A stretch of 64,000 nt of DNA from CBDDEH01 sp965226865 (GTDB lineage Bacteria > Chloroflexota > Dehalococcoidia > Lucifugimonadales > JAGWBF01). Location: positions 434,001 through 498,000 of the forward strand of contig CBDDEH010000004.1 in assembly GCA_965226865.1 (NCBI GenBank), in the 5' to 3' direction. Below are positions 1 to 7,361 of the stretch, piece by piece. Position 1 is the stretch's first letter. The number at the start of each line of letters is the position of its first letter. The notes under the pieces were generated by a model. It did no database searches. It was given only the letters and a program-made list of their open reading frames with translations, and was not told the origin of the DNA. A program made the translations under genes and the position numbers.

Positions 1-107
1 GCCAATTCGGCGGGGTCTCCGGCGTCCCGAAGGTTCACGAAGCTTATTCCTTTGACTACACGTCCGGCGTCTACGTCAAGGCAGGGGATTATGCGTTTTG
101 TAAGCAT
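1..107 (-). CDS. hisF: Imidazole glycerol phosphate synthase cyclase subunit HisF (5' part only)
   Basis: Only the first 35 codons lie in the window; the gene runs off the left edge. The start ATG is at 107-105 and the protein begins MLTKRIIPCLDVDAGRVVKG, the hallmark N-terminus of HisF with the catalytic Asp (CLDVD) in the first beta strand. HisF, with HisH, turns PRFAR and ammonia into imidazole glycerol phosphate and AICAR in histidine synthesis. It is the last visible gene of the minus-strand run hisH-hisA-methyltransferase-hisF, starting 7 bases after the methyltransferase stop. The identification rests on the highly conserved N-terminus and on the context. Confidence 0.95.
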   Translation of the reverse strand, partial: MLTKRIIPCLDVDAGRVVKGISFVNLRDAGDPAEL

Positions 108-114
108 CGTGTTC

Positions 115-705
115 TCACGCAGAAGATCTTTTTTTCAACACACTCATGTAATGGCGGCCGTTCAGATTTCGCGAACCTGAGTATTCGAACCCAATGTCCT
201 TTGCCAGGGATTCAAGTTCGTGGGGCGCTATGCGGACCTTCACCGGTGGACCTGAGTCCGTTTCCTGCTTGTACCACTCCAGGACCGTACACCATCCGTA
301 AGGCTTTAGCAGCCTTTGAGCGGCATTCAGGAGGTTCGCATGGTCGCTGTTTTCATGAATTACGAAGGCGAGGAATACCCCGTCCAAAGAGCCCGCTGGA
401 ACGGGGAAGCTATTCTCCTCGCATCTGAGGATCTCAACGTTGCCCAGTTTAGCTTCATTGACCCGCTGCCTCAGCATGTCAAGCATCCGGTCTACGATGT
501 CCATAGCGTAGAGCTTGCCTTGGATGAGATGCTTCGCAAAAGGTATTGAGAAGTAGCCAGGTCCACAGCCGATATCAGCAACGTGGTGGTGAGGCTCAAT
601 TGGCATAAAGGTCAACACGGTAAATGGGTCCAACTCCTCAGCTCTTTCCTGACTGAGGAGAGACCCGATGATCTGGTCCGTAGTTGGTGCCCCCTTATCG
701 GTCAA
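115..705 (-). CDS. Class I SAM-dependent methyltransferase inside the his operon
   Basis: A 196-residue Rossmann methyltransferase of the UbiE/Methyltransf_11 type. Motif I is VADIGCGPGY at residues 42-51, followed by an acidic loop (AMDIVDRM) and a motif IV-like segment (SLDGVFLAFVIHE). The start ATG overlaps the hisA stop by 4 bases (ATGA), so translation is coupled to hisA, and hisF begins 7 bases after its stop. The substrate cannot be told from sequence. Its place between hisA and hisF is not part of the standard his operon, so either it has a linked role or it was simply inserted there. No truncation is seen. Confidence 0.85.
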   Translation of the reverse strand: MTDKGAPTTDQIIGSLLSQERAEELDPFTVLTFMPIEPHHHVADIGCGPGYFSIPFAKHLIQGKLYAMDIVDRMLDMLRQRVNEAKLGNVEILRCEENSFPVPAGSLDGVFLAFVIHENSDHANLLNAAQRLLKPYGWCTVLEWYKQETDSGPPVKVRIAPHELESLAKDIGFEYSGSRNLNGRHYMSVLKKRSSA

Positions 706-1451
706 CGTGGCTCCTTGTATATCCCCTCTGAGGTCGATCCAGCGGCCTCAAGGGCTTCAGCCAGGTCCAAATCGCCGGTATACAGCGCCTTGCCGACTAT
801 GACCCCTTCTACCCCTGTAGTGGAGAGACGCTCGATATCTCTTGCGGACGACACACCCCCTGATGCAATTACCGCGCGCTCAGTACGTTTAACGAGCTGA
901 TTTATTGCTTCGAAGTTCGGGTGGCTCAGAGTCCCATCCCTTGATATGTCGGTATAAATGAACCTGGCCACCCCAATACCCTCCATGACACTGACCAGTT
1001 CATAGGCACCAACCGATGTGCCTCTCTTCCAGCCCTCGATTGACACCTGGCCGTTCTGTGCATCCACCGCAACTACCACTCGTTCGGTACCATGAGTGTT
1101 TAATAATTGAGTCACCAGGTTTTGGTCTTTTACGGCGGCCGTACCCAGGACGACGCGGCCAACTCCCGATTCGAGAAGCGTATGAGCTACTTGGGCGCTT
1201 CTTATTCCTCCACCGACTTGGATCGGGATATCAAGCTCCTCAGCGATGGAGGAAATAATTCCCAAGTTTACCGGTCGTCCCTGCTCTGCGCCATCAAGAT
1301 CGACGACATGGAGCCGCCGTGCTCCTCTCTCCTGCCAGCCACGGGCGGTAGCGATTGGATCGTCGGAGTAGACGGTTTCCTGTTGGTAGTCGCCTTGATA
1401 AAGCCTGACACAACGTCCTGACTTGATGTCAACGGCGGGAATAATCTCCAT
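702..1451 (-). CDS. hisA: ProFAR isomerase HisA
   Basis: A 249-residue TIM barrel, the usual HisA length. It isomerises ProFAR to PRFAR, the step before the HisH-HisF synthase. The two catalytic aspartates are seen as D8 in IIPAVDI and D130 in VVVAVDAQNG, and the phosphate-binding loops are IQVGGGIRS and VIASGGVSS. PriA, the dual HisA/TrpF enzyme, is possible in principle, but a separate trpF lies at 13262-13945, so a plain HisA is expected. It lies 18 bases downstream of hisH and overlaps the following methyltransferase by 4 bases. Confidence 0.96.
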   Translation of the reverse strand: MEIIPAVDIKSGRCVRLYQGDYQQETVYSDDPIATARGWQERGARRLHVVDLDGAEQGRPVNLGIISSIAEELDIPIQVGGGIRSAQVAHTLLESGVGRVVLGTAAVKDQNLVTQLLNTHGTERVVVAVDAQNGQVSIEGWKRGTSVGAYELVSVMEGIGVARFIYTDISRDGTLSHPNFEAINQLVKRTERAVIASGGVSSARDIERLSTTGVEGVIVGKALYTGDLDLAEALEAAGSTSEGIYKEPR

Positions 1452-1469
1452 TTGGTAGCGAGCCCTCCC

Positions 1470-2114
1470 TTAGGCTGACCCGGCCTTGGAGCTAACCAGT
1501 TCCGTAGCGTAATTCACGAAATTCTCGTAGATACGCAGCCCAACAGGGCCACTCTTCTCAGGGTGAAACTGAGTAGCGACCAAGTTATCTCTAATCAGCA
1601 GAGAGCAAAAAGGAATGCCGTACTCGGTCACGCCTGCGGTCAAGCCTTGGTCTTTGGGATAAGCATAGTAGCTGTGTACGAAGTAGAAGTAGGAGTCCTG
1701 AGGGATACCATGCAGTACCGGATGTGCGCTGGAGACGTTCACCGAGTTCCAACCCATGTGTGGAACTTTGAGCCCTTCGGGTAGTTTTTTAGTTCTTCCA
1801 GCCACGATGCCGAGACATTCGGCCTCGCCTTCCTCGGTGCTGTCCATAAGTAATTGAAGTCCCAGGCAAACGCCCAAAAAGGGTCTGCCCGAATCGGCAA
1901 ACTCAGTGAGCGGTTTCACTAATTTCCGGGCGCGGAGTGCCGCCATCGCGGAGTCTCCGGATCCAACTCCGGGAAGCACGACGGCGTCCGACTCGAGAAT
2001 GGATTTGGGTTGGCTGCTAACATGCGGTTGAGCCCCAGCCTTCTCCAGTGCCCGACAAACGCTTCGCAGATTTCCCGACTCGTAATCGACGACAGCCACT
2101 TTTATCACAGGCAT
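1470..2114 (-). CDS. hisH: Imidazole glycerol phosphate synthase glutaminase subunit HisH
   Basis: A 214-residue class I glutamine amidotransferase that feeds ammonia to HisF. The triad is visible: nucleophile C83 in FLGVCLGLQLL, and H184 and E186 in QFHPEKSG. The N-terminal strand VAVVDYESGNLRS and the oxyanion strand LPGVGSG are typical of HisH. Its ATG overlaps the stop of the upstream lipoprotein hydrolase by one base, so it is probably co-transcribed with it, and hisA follows directly. Confidence 0.96.
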   Translation of the reverse strand: MPVIKVAVVDYESGNLRSVCRALEKAGAQPHVSSQPKSILESDAVVLPGVGSGDSAMAALRARKLVKPLTEFADSGRPFLGVCLGLQLLMDSTEEGEAECLGIVAGRTKKLPEGLKVPHMGWNSVNVSSAHPVLHGIPQDSYFYFVHSYYAYPKDQGLTAGVTEYGIPFCSLLIRDNLVATQFHPEKSGPVGLRIYENFVNYATELVSSKAGSA

Positions 2115-2824
2115 TAACTATTGGACCCCAAAAATCCTAATATTCGAGCTCTGGCAGCGGCCTCATAGTCTCCTGAGACGATATCAGTGCCATGGTCGTT
2201 GCTGTCTTCGTAAATGACCCTTTCCACTAAGTCTGGGTCTTGAAAAATCCCGTCTTCTATCATGGTCTCTATGCTGTGGGTCGCGGACCTGTCTCCCTCT
2301 GTAGCTATGAGCAGCACCGGACCCGGTATATGATCGTCTTTTAGATCAAGGCCCGCAAACTCAGAAGGGGCGGATAAACTTATGACGCCACGGACCCCTT
2401 GTCGTTCAGCGACCTTCAACGAGGCTGTCCCTCCCATACTGGCTCCAATCAGGAAAATGCGAGTGGCACTCTCCTCTTGGAGAAACTCAATCGCAGCTTC
2501 CACGTCCCGGTGAATCAGGTCAAGCTCTTTTTCGCCGTCAGATTCCCCGTAGCCTCTGAAGTCGAAAGCAAGGGCCATATATCCGTTGTCGGCAAGGATT
2601 TGTGCGAAATCCCACCAACTGGATTGATCCGCTGGAAACATGTGGGCCAGCACTACTCCGGTTGAGCTCTGGCCAACAAGCCTTCCCCTAAGTTCTATCC
2701 CGTCTTCTGTAGTGAAACTGGCTGTCCTAGTAGTTCCCGCAGGAGTAGGAACAGAGGTCGCTTCCGAACTGCACGCGATAACCGCCAGACAAATCACCAG
2801 AGGTGCTGAAGTGGCCAACGCCAC
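2114..2824 (-). CDS. Alpha/beta hydrolase, predicted lipoprotein
   Basis: A 236-residue serine hydrolase of the dienelactone hydrolase/Hydrolase_4 type. The N-terminus is a lipoprotein signal ending in the lipobox VIAC (C18), followed by a Ser/Thr/Pro-rich linker, so it is expected outside the membrane. The nucleophile elbow is GASMGG (S129); D178 in ATEGDRS and H211 in SNDHGTD complete a likely triad. The start used is GTG. The substrate is unknown. It sits between the cobalamin adenosyltransferase gene, 20 bases upstream, and hisH, with which it overlaps by one base, so it looks operon-linked although functionally unrelated. Confidence 0.85.
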   Translation of the reverse strand: MALATSAPLVICLAVIACSSEATSVPTPAGTTRTASFTTEDGIELRGRLVGQSSTGVVLAHMFPADQSSWWDFAQILADNGYMALAFDFRGYGESDGEKELDLIHRDVEAAIEFLQEESATRIFLIGASMGGTASLKVAERQGVRGVISLSAPSEFAGLDLKDDHIPGPVLLIATEGDRSATHSIETMIEDGIFQDPDLVERVIYEDSNDHGTDIVSGDYEAAARARILGFLGSNS

Positions 2825-2844
2825 CGATCGGTTCGCACCTAGAT

Positions 2845-3420
2845 TCAGCTTACTTCTCCTGTCGCCTTTTCGAGTGGTATGTCTCGGTCCTGGTACCGAG
2901 CAAGCACGAAAAGCAAGTCTCCCAACCGGTTCATATATTTGAGCAACTCGGCGTTGGTGAGTTTCCCGGCCTCTTTGAGTGCCACCGCCCGGCGTTCGAC
3001 TGTCCGCACGTTACATCTGGCGATGTCTATTGCAGCAGAGGCTGAACTAGCGCCCGGCAATATGAACTCTTTGGGTGGTTCCATATGCTGCTCTAGCTCG
3101 TCGATCAACCCCTCAAGCCGTGTGACCATTTGCTCGGTAAGTGGACTGAAATGTTGTTTGAAGAGGTCGTACTTATCAGGGGCGGTGGCCAGCTCAGCTC
3201 CTACGGTGAAGAGCTCTTTCTGGAGTACCTTAAGTATGTCCTTAACCTTCGAGTCGTTGGACAACGCTCGTGCCAGTCCCATGGTCGAAACCGCCTCGTC
3301 CGAAACTCCATACGCTTCGGTGCGGGGATCGTTTTTGGAGACTCGTCCGCCGTACAGGAGGCTTGTCTCCCCCTGGTCTCCGTATTTGGTATAGATCCTC
3401 TTCTTGTGCGACGAAGTCAT
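2845..3420 (-). CDS. PduO-type ATP:cob(I)alamin adenosyltransferase
   Basis: A 191-residue helical-bundle enzyme that makes adenosylcobalamin from cob(I)alamin and ATP. The ATP loop YTKYGDQGETSLLYGG lies at residues 10-25. The second signature is RCNVRTVERRAV with R135, R139, E142 and R143, and NRLGDLLFVLAR comes near the end. The length is normal for the PduO/MMAB family. The AdoCbl product would serve enzymes such as methylmalonyl-CoA mutase, whose chaperone MeaB is encoded at 33770-34723. It is the first gene of the minus-strand run that continues into hisH. An extended -10 element (TGC then TAGAAT) lies at 3481-3489 on the same strand, with no clear -35. Confidence 0.94.
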   Translation of the reverse strand: MTSSHKKRIYTKYGDQGETSLLYGGRVSKNDPRTEAYGVSDEAVSTMGLARALSNDSKVKDILKVLQKELFTVGAELATAPDKYDLFKQHFSPLTEQMVTRLEGLIDELEQHMEPPKEFILPGASSASAAIDIARCNVRTVERRAVALKEAGKLTNAELLKYMNRLGDLLFVLARYQDRDIPLEKATGEVS

Positions 3421-3648
3421 ACTTGATTACACTCTGGAGCCCATAGTCCATGCTATCACGGGATAGGGTTGAAGGGGTAGATTCTAGCATGGGGAGACTA
3501 GCGGCGCTATACTGAGCGTTATTCATAATTCGGCTGAAGGGGGTTGGCGGTGAGGCGTGCACTTCGGGCATGCCCATGATAAAGTTGTGTTACGCGTGCT
3601 CACATCACGTGACGTGACACTGTGACACATGACTAGGGGGGTCTAACG

Positions 3649-3957
3649 ATGCCACGCAGCCCGACACCGTCGGAAACTCACGAAGACATAGAAATTGCTG
3701 AAGACTCTATCGAGCTTTATGTGGACTCGGCTCAGGTGAGAACTGGTCTATTTGGTTCTACAGTTTACTTGGGGACTCAAAGAGAGGGTCAGCAAGCGTT
3801 GGTGAAGGCAATCATAAAGGTAAGCCCCCAAATGCTTAAGGTTCTGGGGCTGATAATTAACAAACACTCTAGGGGATATGAGGGAAAATTCGGGGCAATA
3901 GGATTGCCTAATGCGTTACTCCAAGGCCTAGGGCTGGAGGAGGAAATAAGCGGATGA
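3649..3957 (+). CDS. DUF3467-like small protein, first gene of a three-gene cassette
   Basis: A 102-residue protein without signal peptide or membrane segment. The C-terminal half (KVSPQMLKVLGLIINKH, then YEGKFGAIGLP) resembles the DUF3467 pattern, in which a strand pair is followed by SPQH-like and YE-x-x-x-G segments; this is a pattern match from memory and is not certain. Function is unknown. Its stop overlaps the start of the next gene by 4 bases (ATGA). The upstream 60 bases carry repeated GTGAC/GTCAC words including the palindrome TCACGTGA near 3607. The cassette appears AT-richer than its neighbours and lies beside a transposase remnant, so it was probably acquired. Confidence 0.6.
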   Translation: MPRSPTPSETHEDIEIAEDSIELYVDSAQVRTGLFGSTVYLGTQREGQQALVKAIIKVSPQMLKVLGLIINKHSRGYEGKFGAIGLPNALLQGLGLEEEISG

Positions 3958-4385
3958 TTATACAGGCAATAAGACCTATGGGGACAGCGGACTACGACAA
4001 TAACCTTGATACTCTCTCGACAGAGTTGGATGTAGAAATCGATTGGCTTGTTGAAGAGCGGCACGGGGGCACGCCAGGGCTGACGGATTTTAGTTTAGTT
4101 ATTGCCAACGAAGGCTTCATCATTGGGGACACCGGCTGGCAAGTAGGTAGCCACTTTGCCATAGAACTTGAGTACACTCCTAATAGGGTTGTAGCTTCAA
4201 GCAGTTCGATTGATGACTATGCCTTCGGTGATACAGAAAAGGAAGCCATTCAGAACTTTCTTTTGTCGTTGATAGACTTTCGTTTGTCTCTAGAAAATCA
4301 GCGGCAACAGGCTGAGTTATCCGAGGAACTTGAAACCACTCTTGAGAACTTGCGAGCGTTATTGGTTCAGAGAGATGAACAGTAG
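3954..4385 (+). CDS. Hypothetical protein, middle gene of the cassette
   Basis: A 143-residue soluble protein that I do not recognise with confidence. The N-terminal 85 residues look like alternating strands. A short motif DDYAFGDTEKEAIQNFLLSL at about 87-106 resembles the stretch found in HicB-like and other small regulatory proteins, where G-x-G-x-T-x-x-E-A leads into a helix. The last 40 residues (LENQRQQAELSEELETTLEN and on) look like a charged coiled coil, which suggests oligomers or partner binding. It overlaps the first gene by 4 bases and is followed after 3 bases by the third. Confidence 0.55.
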   Translation: MIIQAIRPMGTADYDNNLDTLSTELDVEIDWLVEERHGGTPGLTDFSLVIANEGFIIGDTGWQVGSHFAIELEYTPNRVVASSSSIDDYAFGDTEKEAIQNFLLSLIDFRLSLENQRQQAELSEELETTLENLRALLVQRDEQ

Positions 4386-4388
4386 GGT

Positions 4389-4643
4389 TTGAACGTCCGA
4401 ACCGTACGATCTATTCTGCTAGGAAAACTACAGGCAATTGAAGACCGCCAAAAGCACCACGTCTTCTTCTATCTAGAACATGAAGGCAAGAGATACCAAG
4501 GCCCTAAATTATCTCATTCGTGGCGTGGCGATCTAGACGACCAGCAAATCGACTGGATCAAAAAAGCGTTGCTGTTAACAAAACAAGAATTTTTGGATTT
4601 GATTGCTTGTCCGTTGACTTTGGCAGACTTTCAGCAAATATGA
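4389..4643 (+). CDS. Small hypothetical protein, third gene of the cassette
   Basis: An 84-residue protein starting with TTG 3 bases after the previous stop. It shows FFYLEHEGKRYQGPKLSH, a K-L-S-H element after two strands, then LTKQEFLDLIACPLTLADF. This K-[IL]-S-H ... L-T-K-x-x-F-x-D-L-x-x-C-P-L pattern recurs, as I remember it, in small uncharacterised proteins that look like HicA-type toxins; that link is inference. If the pair behaves as a toxin-antitoxin module, this would be the toxin. No membrane segment is seen. Confidence 0.5.
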   Translation: MNVRTVRSILLGKLQAIEDRQKHHVFFYLEHEGKRYQGPKLSHSWRGDLDDQQIDWIKKALLLTKQEFLDLIACPLTLADFQQI

Positions 4644-4892
4644 TTCCCTCGTAAAAACCCGTTTTGAGGAAGTTCCAGCGATTTAGCACATCTGCGCGCT
4701 ACCGTATGTTGGGGTAGTGTACGGAACAGAGACTGTATATTGTACCCAGGTGTGGGTACGTTTGTTCTAATTCGACCTACACAGACTTTTTACGAGAGAA
4801 TCAAATATGGGTGGCAGGGAAAGGCCTTCCCTAACCAACTTTTCTGACTGATAGCAGTGATGCTGTAGCAAGAGCCTGTGCCTGACACGCTA

Positions 4893-5543
4893 TCACCGAC
4901 AACATGGCGTGAATCTGACTTCGCTCAATAGATTTGATGCCCTCTTAACGTCCGGTGTGTTCCCTATAGTCACTATCATGCCCAATGGCATTTCGTACTG
5001 GGTATCAGCGATCAGGTGAACCTTATATCCCCAGACATATTCCCGGTTCCCGTCTGTGTTCTTCTTGATAACCCAACCTGCTTCGGGGTCCGAAGTCTTG
5101 CCTTCGCGTCTCTTCCCGCCGTTGCTCCAAGCCTTAATATCTGTGCTGTCTATGGCTACCGACTTGCCGAATCCAGGGTACTCTTTGAACATACGGCGAA
5201 CCATGTTCCGCATCATGTCCTTGACCGCCAAGGCGTACTGCTTACGGCAGAGTTTGGCGAAGAAGCGTGAGAAGGTAGGCTGGCTGGGAATCTGAGCGGG
5301 AGAGTCTATTCCGCAAGCCTGGGCGATGTAGGGGTTGTCGTAGAGGGTGCGGATAAGGGAGCAGACGGAATCCAGCCCCAAATAGTAGTGGGCTACGAAG
5401 CACTTCCAAAGAATGTCAGGGTGATAACCTTTGGGGCCTCGTCGCCTTGCGCCAATGAGCCTTGTTAGGAGTTCTTCATCAGGAAGTTCTGCAAAGATAG
5501 CCTCTAGCTCAGATACAACGGGGGTACTTGAGAATTGCCGGAG
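4893..5543 (-). pseudogene. Transposase remnant (IS5/IS1182-like, DDE)
   Basis: Reading on the minus strand, an open frame runs from 5543 to the stop at 4893 without a clear start codon at its beginning. It starts LRQFSSTPVVSELEAIF, continues RRRGPKGYHPDILWKCF, and carries the first catalytic Asp in VAIDSTDIKAWSNG and a later strand VWGYKVHLIADTQY. The protein then breaks off after NLLSEVR, so the rest of the DDE domain, including the second Asp and the Glu, is missing. I found no terminal inverted repeats. It is a dead, truncated copy next to the cassette at 3649-4643. Confidence 0.8.
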
Positions 5544-5871
5544 TTAAGAGTAGCATAGATAGGAGCCAACGGGAAGGTCACTCTTCCTGGCGGTTAGAGG
5601 CCGTAGGTGTGCAACCACTTGCGGTCTCGCCTTTTTGTAGCTAAAATGTTCTATTATTGTATCTGATGGTAGCTACGAAGTCAATAGAAGATGACGAAAG
5701 AAGACTATCAATTAGCTACGAGTATCGGCGAAACACGCAGTTGGGATAGCAGACTGTTGACGAATAGGTGGTATTCGGAGCCAATAAGACGATAATCGTT
5801 GACAGAATTATGAATAACGCTGATGCTGAGCGTCTTGCATAGTTAAAAGAAGGGGCGCATACCGTAGTGAG
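5544..5871. other. Intergenic stretch without a recognisable gene
   Basis: About 330 bases between the transposase remnant and the next plus-strand gene. I see only short frames, a TTGACA word near 5800 without a matching -10 box at normal spacing, and no hairpin terminator. It is probably the decayed flank of the insertion. Confidence 0.5.
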
Positions 5872-6144
5872 GTGGCCGGATCTCATCCACTGGGGGCTTT
5901 ATGGATGATTACCCTATTCGGTTCTATCGCAGTCGCCATCATGCTCTTCTCTTATTGGCTCGAACCTCGTTCCAAGTGGTTTGTCCTGGTTTTCGCCGGA
6001 GGTTCGGCGGCGACAGCGGTTTATAGCGGATTGGTAGAGGCATATCCTGTAACCGTGATAGAGGCCCTCTGGTCACTAGTGGCGTTGAACCGTTTCTATA
6101 AGAGGCATCAAAATGAAGTGCTTGTGCCTGACGAGCAATCCTGA
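5872..6144 (+). CDS. Small membrane protein, CBU_0592-like
   Basis: A 90-residue protein with three hydrophobic segments (about 10-27, 36-53 and 57-72) and the ending VTVIEALWSLVALNRFYKR. Three short helices with a P-x-x-x-I-E-x-x-W near the third helix is the layout I associate with CBU_0592-type small membrane proteins. The start is GTG. Its 3' end overlaps the longest reading of cofE, but cofE most likely starts at 6161, 16 bases after this stop, so the two may be co-transcribed. Function is unknown. Confidence 0.6.
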   Translation: MAGSHPLGALWMITLFGSIAVAIMLFSYWLEPRSKWFVLVFAGGSAATAVYSGLVEAYPVTVIEALWSLVALNRFYKRHQNEVLVPDEQS

Positions 6145-6160
6145 GAGTGTAGAAAAAGCG

Positions 6161-6919
6161 ATGGCATCTGAGATACAGGTGATTGGTGTGGCAGGCATCC
6201 CGGAGGTTAAAACTGGGGATGACATAGCAAGTCTAATAGCCGAGGCTAGCGTTCAGATAGAAGATGTCGACATATTAGTGGTCACCCAGAAGATAGTGTC
6301 CAAGGCGGAGGGCCGTGTTGTCCGCCTGGCGGATATACAGCCCTCTGCAGCAGCTGTTCAGCTATCCAGCGGGTCCAATAGAGACCCCCGTCTTACCGAG
6401 GTCATCCTACGGGAGACCGTCCGCATCGTTCGAATGGATGGGGGAAATATCATTTGCGAGACGCGTCACGGCTTCAAGTGTGCCAACGCTGGTGTGGACG
6501 CATCCAATGTGCCTGGCGACCACAGCGTATCGCTCCTTCCCGAGAACCCGGACGCGTCGGCCGAAAAAATACGCTCCGACATAAAACGGTTATTGGGCAA
6601 GGAAGTAGCAGTCATCATTTCAGATAGTTTCGGACGGCCCTGGAGAGAGGGCGCGGTGAACGTTGCCATAGGCGTGGCTGGGATGAACCCCGTGGTGGAC
6701 TACAGGGGCATCGATGATGCTCACGGCAGACCTATGCAGACTACGGCTATGGCAGTTGCCGACGAGCTCGCTGCTGCGGCTGAGATTGCGATGGGCAAGG
6801 TCGATGGCATCCCGGTGGCCATAGTCAAGGGGTATCCCTACAATCCTCCACCCGCAGATGGTTCTTTAAGGGGCTCCAAAGCCCTTATCAGACCTGCTGA
6901 ACGGGACCTATTCCGATGA
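6161..6919 (+). CDS. cofE: Coenzyme F420:L-glutamate ligase CofE
   Basis: A GTP-dependent ligase that adds gamma-linked glutamates to F420-0, giving a usable F420 cofactor. The motifs are DILVVTQKIVSKAEGRVV, GFKCANAGVDASNVPG and ISDSFGRPWREGAVNVAIGV, followed by ADELAAAAEIAMGK. I chose the ATG at 6161 (MASEIQVIGVAGIPEVKTGD, 252 aa), which fits family length; an in-frame ATG at 6113 would add 16 unrelated residues and overlap the upstream gene. It has only the ligase domain and lacks the C-terminal FMN domain found in actinobacterial FbiB. Its presence says the organism uses F420. Confidence 0.93.
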   Translation: MASEIQVIGVAGIPEVKTGDDIASLIAEASVQIEDVDILVVTQKIVSKAEGRVVRLADIQPSAAAVQLSSGSNRDPRLTEVILRETVRIVRMDGGNIICETRHGFKCANAGVDASNVPGDHSVSLLPENPDASAEKIRSDIKRLLGKEVAVIISDSFGRPWREGAVNVAIGVAGMNPVVDYRGIDDAHGRPMQTTAMAVADELAAAAEIAMGKVDGIPVAIVKGYPYNPPPADGSLRGSKALIRPAERDLFR

Positions 6920-7123
6920 CTGATATTCTTCGGAGTCATCTCCATCAGACGTAGGGGACCTGTTCTCTTCGATTTTCTTGGCAGGGGCCGCTTCTTCGCC
7001 CCAAGGAGACGCCTCAACATAGTTCTTGAACTCCTTTAGCTGGCCGCAAAGCCGGCAAGTTCCCTTGCTGACCGGACCGACGGGAGTTTCTATCAACCAA
7101 TGGTGGGCACCCTTTTCTCTCAT
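6908..7123 (-). CDS. Small CxxC protein of unknown function
   Basis: A 71-residue protein with the core HHWLIETPVGPVSKGTCRLC then GQLKEFKNYVEASPWGEE. The GPVSKGTCRLCG piece, with one CxxC, looks like half a zinc ribbon; two proteins together could bind one metal. The tail is acidic and disordered. I remember similar short W-L-I-E-x-P-x-G-P-x-S-x-G-x-C-x-x-C-G proteins in Chloroflexi-like genomes, so I take it as a real gene even though its 3' end overlaps the convergent cofE by 12 bases. Confidence 0.6.
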   Translation of the reverse strand: MREKGAHHWLIETPVGPVSKGTCRLCGQLKEFKNYVEASPWGEEAAPAKKIEENRSPTSDGDDSEEYQSSE

Positions 7124-7361
7124 TCCTGCTGTCTGCCGTTGGACGTGACGCCTGTTGTACCATTCCCAGGAAACCTCTTTCTATACAGTGCTCTTGCCGG
7201 ATATGATGCCAAGGGATGGGACTTCGGTTCAACTATGAACTGGGTTGAAATTCGCTTTAACCGCCCTCAACTGTGAGTTATACTTTTGGATGGTTTTTCA
7301 CTGCATGGAGGCAATAAAAGGCCTACCTGGGGATTAGCCGGGATTACAATCGGCCGTTGAT

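Noticed and set aside
3242..3577. Open frame of 111 codons on the minus strand upstream of the cobalamin adenosyltransferase
   Set aside because: It overlaps the adenosyltransferase gene in another frame and its product has no recognisable feature.
5800..5850. TTGACA as promoter of the small membrane protein gene
   Set aside because: No -10 box at 16-19 bases.
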